Shown in pieces: positions 16,501 through 24,587 of a DNA stretch of 62,909 nt. The notes below the pieces were generated by a model that did not search any database, had not been told where the DNA came from, and saw nothing but the letters and a program-made list of their open reading frames with translations. Within the stretch, counting starts at the first letter, position 1, and each line of letters starts with the position of its first letter. The position numbers and the translations under genes were made by a program. This DNA comes from an uncultured Flavobacteriales bacterium (GTDB lineage: Bacteria > Bacteroidota > Bacteroidia > Flavobacteriales > BACL11), in NCBI GenBank assembly GCA_913031595.1, contig CAJWCP010000004.1, positions 1 through 62,909 of the forward strand, given 5' to 3'.

Positions 16501-18660
16501 ATGTATAGATTTCTTATCCTATTTTTTATATTATTTTACAATTCAGTTTCAGCACAAATAATATTGAACAGAGATACTAGCCTTAAAATATATGAAAATG
16601 GAGAGCGCTTTAACTCTCCTTTTATAGGAGGAATTAATTCAGCACAAATCTCAGAAATAGATTTAAATTTAGATGGAATACTTGATTTAGTTGTTTTTGA
16701 TAAATCAGGCAATAAAATTATTCCATTTGTCAATAACAATAATCATTATATTTATGAGCCAAAATATCGTGATAATTTTCCAGAAACACACGACTGGATG
16801 TTACTAGCAGATTATAATTGTGATGGAAGAAATGATATCTACACATATTCTTCAGGAGGGATGGCTATTTATGAAAATACTTCAACCAACGAACTAAATT
16901 TCACATTAATTTCTCCTCTTGTTATGTCTGATTATGGCAATAATAATCTAAATATATACATTAGTCCAGTCGATATTCCTGCAATCACTGATGTAGATGA
17001 TGATGGGGACCTAGATATCTTAACCTTCTCAATACTAGGAGGATTTGTGGAATATCATAAAAATACCGCTATTGAACTGTCAGGAAGTTGCGATACAATT
17101 GCTTTTGAATTATCTGAAAATTGCTGGGGACTATTTTATGAAGGACTTAATAATTATGTCTTAAATTGTCCTAATTGTCAATGTCCTTCAATAATAAATA
17201 ATATTAATCAAAAAAAACAAAAACATGCTGGCTCAACACTATGCGCTATTGATATAGACAATGATAATGATCAAGACCTTATATTAGGAGATGTTAGTTT
17301 TAACAATGTTAATTTACTAATAAATGGAGGAGACAATCAAAATGCTTTCATGGTTAATGTTGACTCTATTTTTCCTCAAAACTACAACAATACAACTGGT
17401 GCTAATATTCAATACCCAGCCTCATACTATATAGATGTTACAAATGATGGCATAAAAGATCTATTAGTAACGACAAATAGTGAAAATAATTCAGAAAATT
17501 TTGAGAGTATATGGCTATATACGAACAATGGTCAAAATAATAATCCTAATTTCACTTTTGAAAAAAATAATTTCCTGCAAGATGAAATGATTGACTTAGG
17601 AACATCTGCCTTCCCCTCCTTTTATGACTATAATGGTGACAGTCTATTAGATATAGTAGTAGGAAATTATGGTTATCATAATGTAAATGGGAATCCAACA
17701 TCTTCCTTAGCTTTGTTTAAAAATATAGGAACAAGTAACAACCCAAAATATGATCTTATTGACAGGGATTGGCTTGGAATATCTTCTATAAATTTAAACA
17801 CTACACTAAATATGCCTTCATTAAACATCTACCCCTCATTTGGCGATCTAAATGGAGACGGGAATGATGACTTGCTTATTGGTGACGCAAATGGTAAATT
17901 ACATTTTTTTACAAATACAGGAGTAGGAAGTTTCCAACTTACATCTGCAGATTATTTCAATATTGACGTAGGATATTTTGCGCAACCTCAAATAATAGAC
18001 GTTAATCGTGACGGATTAAATGATATTATAATTGGAGAGCAAAATGGAACAATTAATTATTGTCCAAATAATGGAACTAATAATATAGCATTATTTGACA
18101 CAGTCATCACTAATCTAGGAGGCATTAATGTAGATGACTCATTAATTAGCACTGGCTTTAGCAGTCCTTTTATGATAGATATCAATGGCTCATACCAACT
18201 ATTTGTAGGGTCTTACTCAGGAAATATTTATCAATTTAATAATATTGACAATAATCTCACTGGAACATTCAACAATATAAACAGTGCAATATCAGAAATA
18301 TGGGATGGAGGAAAATGTGCATTAACACTTGCTGATATAACAAATGACAATAAGTTGGATATGATATTAGGCAATGTTTCAGGAGGGATATCTTATTTTA
18401 GTAGTGATTCTGCCTTAATTAATGATTTTAATCAAGAGCAAAGTAAAAATGATATATTACTTTTTCCAAACCCAGCAAGTCAGCAAGTCACAATAATTAA
18501 TAATGAATTAAACAAAATAAAGATAATAGATCTGTATGGAAGGACCCTATACTCTCAAGAATCCCAAGACATATCTACTCTAATTAACATAGAATTTCTC
18601 ACAAAAGGAATATATATTGTCCAATCAGGTAACAGAACAAGCAAGTTGATTATAAAATAA
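16501..18660 (+). CDS. Secreted FG-GAP/VCBS repeat protein with T9SS type A sorting domain
   Basis: A 719-residue secreted protein. A signal peptide (about residues 1-19, ending SVSAQ) is followed by repeated calcium-binding FG-GAP/VCBS-type motifs of the form DxDxDGxxD: DLNLDGILDLVVFD, DYNCDGRNDIY, DVDDDGDLDIL, DINNDxD-like, DVTNDGIKDLL, DLNGDGNDDLLIGD, DVNRDGLNDIIIGE and ITNDNKLDMILGN. This suggests an integrin-alpha-like beta propeller. The last about 70 residues (NDILLFPNPASQQVTI to the C-terminal KLIIK) form a type A sorting domain, so it is probably exported by T9SS and attached or released at the surface. Ligand unknown; an adhesin-like or polysaccharide role is only a guess. Confidence 0.88.
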   Translation: MYRFLILFFILFYNSVSAQIILNRDTSLKIYENGERFNSPFIGGINSAQISEIDLNLDGILDLVVFDKSGNKIIPFVNNNNHYIYEPKYRDNFPETHDWMLLADYNCDGRNDIYTYSSGGMAIYENTSTNELNFTLISPLVMSDYGNNNLNIYISPVDIPAITDVDDDGDLDILTFSILGGFVEYHKNTAIELSGSCDTIAFELSENCWGLFYEGLNNYVLNCPNCQCPSIINNINQKKQKHAGSTLCAIDIDNDNDQDLILGDVSFNNVNLLINGGDNQNAFMVNVDSIFPQNYNNTTGANIQYPASYYIDVTNDGIKDLLVTTNSENNSENFESIWLYTNNGQNNNPNFTFEKNNFLQDEMIDLGTSAFPSFYDYNGDSLLDIVVGNYGYHNVNGNPTSSLALFKNIGTSNNPKYDLIDRDWLGISSINLNTTLNMPSLNIYPSFGDLNGDGNDDLLIGDANGKLHFFTNTGVGSFQLTSADYFNIDVGYFAQPQIIDVNRDGLNDIIIGEQNGTINYCPNNGTNNIALFDTVITNLGGINVDDSLISTGFSSPFMIDINGSYQLFVGSYSGNIYQFNNIDNNLTGTFNNINSAISEIWDGGKCALTLADITNDNKLDMILGNVSGGISYFSSDSALINDFNQEQSKNDILLFPNPASQQVTIINNELNKIKIIDLYGRTLYSQESQDISTLINIEFLTKGIYIVQSGNRTSKLIIK

Positions 18661-18675
18661 ACGAAATCAAAAACA

Positions 18676-18683
18676 TATATTTG
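18676..18683 (+). promoter_or_regulatory. Candidate -7 element before dapD
   Basis: TATATTTG fully matches TAnnTTTG and ends 4 bases before the dapD ATG, so transcripts would be leaderless or nearly so. No good TTTG lies 19-21 bases upstream, so the assignment is tentative. Confidence 0.4.
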
Positions 18684-18687
18684 CCTT

Positions 18688-19506
18688 ATGAAGAAAAAAT
18701 GGAAAGAAATAGTTAATTCAGCCTGGGAAGAAAGAGAATTACTTCAAAAAAAAGAAGTAAAAATATGTATAGAAAAAATCATAGAAGAAATAGATAAAGG
18801 AACGTTACGTCCAGCTGAACCAAAAAATTCTGGATGGCAAATCAACGAATGGGTAAAGAAAGCTATTATTCTCTACTTTCCAATACAAAATATGAATACA
18901 ATAGAAGTGGGACCACTAGAATTTCATGATAAGATGAAATTAAAAACTGGCTACAAAGACCTTAAAGTGCGTGTTGTTCCTCATGCGATAGCGCGTTACG
19001 GATCATTTCTAGCTCCTGGTGTAATCCTAATGCCTTCATATGTAAATATTGGCGCCTATGTAGATTCTGGCACTATGATAGACACCTGGGCAACTGTTGG
19101 ATCTTGTGCTCAGATTGGTAAAAATGTACATATCTCAGGAGGAGTAGGAATCGGAGGCGTACTTGAACCTATTCAAGCATCACCAGTCATTATTGAAGAT
19201 AATACTTTTATCGGATCAAGAGCAATTATAGTTGAAGGAGTAAAAATTGAAAGAGAAGCTGTAATAGCAGCCAATGTAGTATTAACATCCTCTACAAAAA
19301 TCATTGATGTTACAAAAGAAAAACCTATTGAATATAAGAAAACTGTTCCTAAAAATTCAGTAGTAATTCCTGGAAGTTACAATAAAAAATTTCCAGGAGG
19401 TGAGTACGGAGTAAATTGTGCTTTAATTATTGGTCAAAGAAAGGAAAGCACAAATAAAAAAACATCACTAAATGAAGCACTTAGAGAATATAATCTTTCA
19501 ATCTAA
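18688..19506 (+). CDS. dapD: 2,3,4,5-tetrahydropyridine-2,6-dicarboxylate N-succinyltransferase
   Basis: A 272-residue left-handed beta-helix acyltransferase of the succinylase branch of lysine/diaminopimelate synthesis. It transfers succinyl from succinyl-CoA to tetrahydrodipicolinate. Hexapeptide repeats run from about residue 105 (APGVILMPSYVNIGAYVDSG, then TMIDTWATVGSCAQIGKNVHIS) to about 205. The family signature GGVLEPIQASPVIIEDN is intact. Length is standard. The TAA overlaps the next glycosyltransferase ATG by one base (TAATG), so it heads an operon of cell-envelope and tRNA genes. Confidence 0.96.
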   Translation: MKKKWKEIVNSAWEERELLQKKEVKICIEKIIEEIDKGTLRPAEPKNSGWQINEWVKKAIILYFPIQNMNTIEVGPLEFHDKMKLKTGYKDLKVRVVPHAIARYGSFLAPGVILMPSYVNIGAYVDSGTMIDTWATVGSCAQIGKNVHISGGVGIGGVLEPIQASPVIIEDNTFIGSRAIIVEGVKIEREAVIAANVVLTSSTKIIDVTKEKPIEYKKTVPKNSVVIPGSYNKKFPGGEYGVNCALIIGQRKESTNKKTSLNEALREYNLSI

Positions 19507-20621
19507 TGAGAATAGGATTTGACGCTAAAAGAGCTTTCTTCAATAGGAGCGGATTAGGTAATTATTCACGTGACACTATTAATATACTTTGCGAACAATA
19601 TCCTGAAAATAAATACTTTCTTTACACTCCAAAAAATCTTACCCAAAACTTCTTAGATAAAGAGAAGATTAATTATACAATCTGTACGCCAAGCAATATA
19701 ATTAACAGAATATTTCCATCTTATTGGAGAACAAAAACAATAACAAATGATCTGCTATCTAATAGAATTGACATATACCATGGTCTTACACATGAATTGC
19801 CTCTAGGTATTGAAAAAACAAATATAAAAACAGTTGTAACAATTCATGACCTTATATTCTTAAGACATCCTGAATTTTTTAATAAGATTGATAGAAAGAT
19901 TTATTATTCTAAAGTTAAATCTTCATGCATAAGAGCAAATAAAATAATTGCAATAAGTGAAAACACAAAAAGAGATATTATAGAACTCTTGAATATTCCT
20001 GAAGAAAAAATAACAGTAATATATCAGGGATGTAATAAAGTATTCCATTCTTGTATCAAGAAAGAAGAAAGAGTAAAAACACTAAAAAAATATAAACTAC
20101 CCTCAGATTACCTCTTATATGTAGGGAATATAGAAGAACGTAAGAACTTGATGACATTATTAAAAACAATTAAATCATTAAAGACATTTAAGTTAGTTGT
20201 AATTGGTAATGGTAAAAATTATAAAGAAAAATGTGTAGAATACATCAAAAGAAACAATCTAACTAATAAAGTGTTCTTTATACATAAAATAACTCAACAA
20301 GAAATTGCAAGTATTTATCAAAGTGCCCAAATACTAATATACCCTTCTATATATGAGGGATTTGGAATTCCAATTCTTGAATCCTTATACTCTAAGACAC
20401 CTGTTATAACAACTAAGAATGGGTGTTTTAAAGAAACGGGAGGCCCAAACACTAAATATATAAACCCGCTATCAGTAGCAGAGATTAAAAATGAGGTTAT
20501 CAATATATCTTCATCTAAAGAAACTCAAAATAAAATGAAAGAAGAAGGGATAAAATATGCGCAAAAATTTAATAATGCTCATATTGGCAAAAACTTGATA
20601 ACTCTTTACAAAACTTTATAA
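19506..20621 (+). CDS. Glycosyltransferase family 4 (GT-B)
   Basis: A 371-residue GT-B glycosyltransferase. The N-terminal acceptor domain opens with MRIGFDAKRAFFNRSGLGNY, a start shared with mannosyltransferase-like GT4 enzymes. The C-terminal donor domain has LLYVGNIEERKNL and the EX7E motif Glu284/Glu292 in YEGFGIPILES. It probably transfers a sugar from a nucleotide donor to a lipopolysaccharide or surface-glycan acceptor at the cytoplasmic face of the inner membrane. Specific sugar unknown. It overlaps dapD by one base and is immediately followed by a GT2 gene. Confidence 0.88.
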   Translation: MRIGFDAKRAFFNRSGLGNYSRDTINILCEQYPENKYFLYTPKNLTQNFLDKEKINYTICTPSNIINRIFPSYWRTKTITNDLLSNRIDIYHGLTHELPLGIEKTNIKTVVTIHDLIFLRHPEFFNKIDRKIYYSKVKSSCIRANKIIAISENTKRDIIELLNIPEEKITVIYQGCNKVFHSCIKKEERVKTLKKYKLPSDYLLYVGNIEERKNLMTLLKTIKSLKTFKLVVIGNGKNYKEKCVEYIKRNNLTNKVFFIHKITQQEIASIYQSAQILIYPSIYEGFGIPILESLYSKTPVITTKNGCFKETGGPNTKYINPLSVAEIKNEVINISSSKETQNKMKEEGIKYAQKFNNAHIGKNLITLYKTL

Positions 20622-21377
20622 ATGACTAAGATATCAGTAATAATCCCTACTTACAATGAACAAGACAATATTATCGAAGCTATAAAGTCTATTGACTTTG
20701 CAGATGAAATTATTATTGTAGATTCTTTTAGTAAAGACAATACAGTCTTTCTTGCTAAACCATTAGCTAATAAAATTTTACAAAGAGAATATATCCATTC
20801 TGCTTCTCAAAAAAACTGGGCAATACCTCAAGCAAAACATGAGTGGGTGTTAATTTTAGACGCTGATGAAAGAGTAACTAGTAGATTAAAGAATGAAATC
20901 TTAACAACAATAAATTCAAATAAGAAATATAGTGCATTCTGGATTAAACGTCAAAATTATTTTATGAATAAAAAGATAAACTTTAGTGGATGGCAAAAAG
21001 ATAAAGTAATTCGATTATTCAAACGTGATGAAAATAAATATGAAGATAAACATGTACATGCAGAAATTATTAGTAAAGGAAAAATAGGAATATTAAAAAA
21101 TAAATTAATCCATAATACTTTTAAAAGCAAAAAAGATTATTTAAGAAAAATAGATTTCTACGCTCAACTACAAGCAAAAGATTATGATAAAACTACAAAA
21201 AGAATAACCTTTTTCCATACTATAGCAAAGCCTATGTTTCGCTTTTTTAAACACTATATTATTAACTTAGGATTTTTAGATGGATATATAGGTTTTATGA
21301 TTTCATTTTATCAATTAAAAGCTGTAAAAATGCGTTATGAATATTTAAAAGAATACCGTGAATCAAAAAGAAATTAA
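20622..21377 (+). CDS. Glycosyltransferase family 2 (WaaE/KdtX-like)
   Basis: A 251-residue GT-A glycosyltransferase. It opens with the GT2 nucleotide-binding start ISVIIPTYNEQDNI, and the DxD-type metal motif is Asp80-Ala-Asp82 in ILDADERV. RQNYFMNKKINFSGWQKDKV and the RLFKR and HVHAEI segments resemble the WaaE/KdtX group that decorates LPS inner core. The C-terminal half has a membrane-associating amphipathic stretch near FRFFKHYIINLGFLDGYIGF. It starts directly after the GT4 stop and overlaps the tsaC start by 20 bases. LPS core assembly is the inferred role. Confidence 0.85.
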   Translation: MTKISVIIPTYNEQDNIIEAIKSIDFADEIIIVDSFSKDNTVFLAKPLANKILQREYIHSASQKNWAIPQAKHEWVLILDADERVTSRLKNEILTTINSNKKYSAFWIKRQNYFMNKKINFSGWQKDKVIRLFKRDENKYEDKHVHAEIISKGKIGILKNKLIHNTFKSKKDYLRKIDFYAQLQAKDYDKTTKRITFFHTIAKPMFRFFKHYIINLGFLDGYIGFMISFYQLKAVKMRYEYLKEYRESKRN

Positions 21378-21900
21378 AGATACTATTACAACTCTAAAAA
21401 ATGGAGGGGTAATATTATATCCAACAGACACAATATGGGGAATAGGTTGTGATGCTACAAATCCTGAAGCAATAAAAAAGATCTTTAAAATTAAAAAAAG
21501 GGCAGACAATAAAGCCATGATCTCATTAGTCGCTGATAAAGAACAACTTAAAAAAATAACACAACTAATTCCTAAATTTGATATTACATCTGTACCCACC
21601 ACAATAATTTACCCTTCTGTTAAAGTAATAGACAAAAGTCTATTAGTAAATGGATCAGCTGCCATTAGAATTGTACAAGATAAATTCTGTCAGAAGATTA
21701 TTAGCGCACTTAAAAAACCTATTGTCTCAACATCTGCTAACATAAGTGGCCAAAATCCACCCACTCAATTCTCAGAAATAACAAAAGAAATTACTGATCA
21801 TGTTGATTATATAGTAAATTTGCGAAAAAATGAGAAAAGGATAAAATCATCACAAATTTTTAAATTAATTAGTGATGGAAGCATGCAAAAAATAAGATAG
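21358..21900 (+). CDS. tsaC: L-threonylcarbamoyladenylate synthase
   Basis: This 180-residue YrdC/Sua5-domain protein makes threonylcarbamoyl-AMP from threonine, bicarbonate and ATP. That is the first step of t6A37 modification in ANN-decoding tRNAs. YPTDTIWGIGCDATN (about residues 21-35) and KKPIVSTSANISGQNPP (about 118-134) are the family signatures. The start must be the GTG at 21358, because no ATG precedes the YPTDT motif. This places its first 20 bases inside the GT2 gene. It is shorter than Sua5 because it lacks the C-terminal extra domain. Confidence 0.93.
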   Translation: MNQKEIKDTITTLKNGGVILYPTDTIWGIGCDATNPEAIKKIFKIKKRADNKAMISLVADKEQLKKITQLIPKFDITSVPTTIIYPSVKVIDKSLLVNGSAAIRIVQDKFCQKIISALKKPIVSTSANISGQNPPTQFSEITKEITDHVDYIVNLRKNEKRIKSSQIFKLISDGSMQKIR

Positions 21901-23321
21901 TGAACCTTTCTGAAAAATTAAAAAATCCAATCTTTAAGACTGTACATTTAGCTGCAGAAGAATTGAATTATCCAACCTATGTAGTAGGAGGATGGGTAAG
22001 AGACCTTCTACTTAAAAAAACCCAAACATCAACAGATATAGATTTTGTTTGTATAGGAAGCGGTATTAAATTAGCTAAAAAGGTAAAAGAAAAATTAGGA
22101 AAGAATGCTTCATTCAAAGTATTTAAAAAATTTGGAACAGCAATGATTAATGTGGAATCAGAAAATTATGAATTTGTAGGAGCAAGAAAAGAATCTTATA
22201 GAAATAATAGTAGAAAGCCAATAATAGAAGATGGAACATTAGAAGATGACCAAAATAGAAGAGACTTTACAATCAATGCTATGGCTATTCAACTAAATAC
22301 TAATAATCATGGGGAATTAATTGATCCTTTTAATGGGATTTCCGATCTGAAAAATAAGATTATACGTACCCCTCTAAATCCAATAAAAACATATTCAGAT
22401 GATCCATTAAGAATGATGCGAGCAATAAGATTTGCAACACAACTAAATTTCAGGATTGAAGAAGAGTCATATCAAGCAATTAGCAAAAGTCATAAAAGAT
22501 TATCAATAATCTCACAAGAAAGAATAACAGAAGAACTAAATAAGATAATACTCTCAGAAAAACCTTCTATTGGATTTAAAATGTTATTTGACACTAAATT
22601 ACTACACATTTTTTTTCCTAAAATGACCGAATTACATGGAGTAGAATATAAAAATAATCAAGGGCATAAAGATAATTTTTATCACACTCTTGAAGTTCTA
22701 GACAATATTAGCACAAAAACAGATAATTTATGGCTAAGATGGTCTGCCATATTACATGATATAGCAAAACCTGACACAAAAAGATATGAAGTAAAAAATG
22801 GATGGACATTTCATTCACATGAATTTATTGGAGCAAAAATGATTCCCAAAATATTTAATGATTTAAAACTTCCTTTAAACAATAAAATGAAATATGTCAA
22901 GAAAATGGTATTACTACACCTTCGCCCTATTGTTCTAGCCCAAGAAATTGTCACAGATTCTGCAATTAGAAGACTATTATTTGATGCTGGAGATGATATC
23001 GATGATTTAATGATGCTGTGTGATGCTGATATAACATCAAAAAATCCAAAAAAAGTTGAGAAATATCTTAATAATTTTCAAATAGTTAGAAAAAAACTAA
23101 AAGAAGTAGAAGAAAAAGACCATATTAGAAATTTTCAACCACCTGTAAATGGAAATGAAATAATGAAATTATTTAATATTCAAGCTTGTAAAGAAATAGG
23201 TGTTCTAAAAAATGCAGTTAAAAATGCTATCCTAGATGGAGAAGTAAAAAACAATAAGAAAGAAGCTTTAAAATTTATAATCAATAAAGCAAAAGAATTA
23301 AATATAAAACAAAAAAAATAA
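21900..23321 (+). CDS. cca: CCA tRNA nucleotidyltransferase with HD domain
   Basis: A 473-residue class II CCA-adding enzyme that builds or repairs tRNA 3' ends. The head has VVGGWVRD (residues 28-35) and the metal-binding Asp46-Ile-Asp48. RRDFTINAMA follows, then PLRMMRAIRFATQL in the neck. A C-terminal HD domain has AILHDIAKPDT (about residues 282-292) and HSHEFIGAKM, suggesting phosphohydrolase activity on tRNA-end products. It starts at a GTG overlapping the tsaC stop codon by one base (TAGTG). The C-terminal residues are Lys-rich. The tsaC-cca pairing is common in Flavobacteriia. Confidence 0.94.
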   Translation: MNLSEKLKNPIFKTVHLAAEELNYPTYVVGGWVRDLLLKKTQTSTDIDFVCIGSGIKLAKKVKEKLGKNASFKVFKKFGTAMINVESENYEFVGARKESYRNNSRKPIIEDGTLEDDQNRRDFTINAMAIQLNTNNHGELIDPFNGISDLKNKIIRTPLNPIKTYSDDPLRMMRAIRFATQLNFRIEEESYQAISKSHKRLSIISQERITEELNKIILSEKPSIGFKMLFDTKLLHIFFPKMTELHGVEYKNNQGHKDNFYHTLEVLDNISTKTDNLWLRWSAILHDIAKPDTKRYEVKNGWTFHSHEFIGAKMIPKIFNDLKLPLNNKMKYVKKMVLLHLRPIVLAQEIVTDSAIRRLLFDAGDDIDDLMMLCDADITSKNPKKVEKYLNNFQIVRKKLKEVEEKDHIRNFQPPVNGNEIMKLFNIQACKEIGVLKNAVKNAILDGEVKNNKKEALKFIINKAKELNIKQKK

Positions 23322-23325
23322 CATA

Positions 23326-23679
23326 ATGATAGACGTATTTGAGAATATCAATAAATTCGCAATAGCTTGCGATCAAAAGCCAAACAAAAAAAATTATACG
23401 ATGTATCTTGATCTAATTCGTGAGGAAATAAATGAATTAGAAGATGCTATTAAAGACAATGACAGAGTAGAGCAATTAGATGCACTAATTGACATCTTAG
23501 TTGTTACACTAGGTGCTGTTAGAGCAGGTGGTTTCAACGGTAAAGGTGCATGGAAAGAAGTGATGAACACAAACTTTGCTAAAATCAATCCAAAAACAGG
23601 AAAAGTCATCAAACGTGCAGATGGTAAGGTGTTAAAGCCAGAAGGGTGGAAAGCTCCTGAACTAAAAAAGTTTATTTAA
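23326..23679 (+). CDS. MazG-like / phosphoribosyl-ATP pyrophosphohydrolase-like NTPase
   Basis: A 117-residue all-alpha NTP pyrophosphohydrolase. The metal-binding pattern is visible: Glu33-Glu34-x-x-Glu37 in LIREEINELEDAI, and Glu49-x-x-Asp52 with Asp56 in EQLDALIDILVV. These proteins hydrolyse nucleoside triphosphates to monophosphates, often to clear non-canonical nucleotides. Substrate is unknown. The C-terminal NTNFAKINPKTGKVIKRADG is typical of a conserved Bacteroidota branch. It sits 5 bases after cca and 9 before miaA, inside a tRNA-maturation gene run, which hints at nucleotide hygiene linked to tRNA ends, but this is inference. Confidence 0.85.
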   Translation: MIDVFENINKFAIACDQKPNKKNYTMYLDLIREEINELEDAIKDNDRVEQLDALIDILVVTLGAVRAGGFNGKGAWKEVMNTNFAKINPKTGKVIKRADGKVLKPEGWKAPELKKFI

Positions 23680-23687
23680 AAATTTTA

Positions 23688-24587
23688 ATGGATATTAATA
23701 GTAAAACAATTATCTTTATTGTTGGTCCAACAGGAATTGGGAAAACTGCCCTCAGTATAAATTTAGCAAAACAACTAGAAACAGAAATCATCTCATGTGA
23801 TTCTAGGCAATTTTATAAAGAATTATTAATTGGTACCGCTCCACCTAATAAAAAACAACTTAATGAAGTAAAACATCATTTTATTCATAATATATCCATA
23901 AAGAAAAAATATAATGCTGGAAAATTTGAAAATGATGCAATGAAATTAATAACAAAACTACATGAAAAAAAAGATATTATTATAGCTGTAGGAGGATCGG
24001 GTCTTTATATAGATGCAATTTGCAAAGGATTAGACCACATACCTGATATTTCAGATAATATAAGAGATGAACTAAATCATGAATTCAAATTAAAAGGAAA
24101 AGAGTGGTTAAAAAATGAGGTAAAAAAAATAGATCCAGAATATTATAATAATTGTGATAAAGAAAATAAACAACGTTTATTAAGAGCTTTAGAAGTATTT
24201 CGAGAAACTCAACAACCTATTTCTATTTTTAGAAACAAAGAAACAAAGAAAAGACAATTTAGGATAATTAAAATTGGGTTAAATACAGAGAGAGAAAAAT
24301 TATATAAGAAAATTAATACTAGAGTTGAAAATATGATAAAGGAAGGTCTCTTAGAAGAAGTGCGCGGATTAATCCCATATCAAGATCTAAATGCATTACA
24401 AACAGTTGGATATAAAGAATTATTTGCTTTTTACAGAAACCAAACAACATTAAAAGAAGCAGTAGAAAATATTAAGAAAAATTCAAGAAGGTTTGCAAAA
24501 AGACAAATCACTTGGTTTAAAAGAGATAAGGATATAGTATGGTTTGAACCTGATCAAGTTAAAGCAATACAAAATTTTATCGTATAA
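23688..24587 (+). CDS. miaA: tRNA dimethylallyltransferase
   Basis: A 299-residue enzyme adding the dimethylallyl group to A37 of UNN-reading tRNAs. The P-loop is GPTGIGKT (residues 13-20), with the catalytic/substrate-binding SCDSRQFYKEL (about 37-47), IGTAPP, GGSGLYIDA and the DMAPP-pocket region. RRFAKRQITWFKRD near the C-terminus is the tRNA-binding signature. Length is normal. The gene is the last of the run from dapD, and its 3' end overlaps the end of the convergent SprB-like gene by 11 bases. Confidence 0.95.
   Translation: MDINSKTIIFIVGPTGIGKTALSINLAKQLETEIISCDSRQFYKELLIGTAPPNKKQLNEVKHHFIHNISIKKKYNAGKFENDAMKLITKLHEKKDIIIAVGGSGLYIDAICKGLDHIPDISDNIRDELNHEFKLKGKEWLKNEVKKIDPEYYNNCDKENKQRLLRALEVFRETQQPISIFRNKETKKRQFRIIKIGLNTEREKLYKKINTRVENMIKEGLLEEVRGLIPYQDLNALQTVGYKELFAFYRNQTTLKEAVENIKKNSRRFAKRQITWFKRDKDIVWFEPDQVKAIQNFIV

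Noticed and set aside
16501-18660. Tandem DNA repeat array or CRISPR in the FG-GAP gene
   Set aside because: The repeats are protein-level calcium motifs with differing DNA, not direct DNA repeats with spacers. No CRISPR-like array was seen anywhere in the window.
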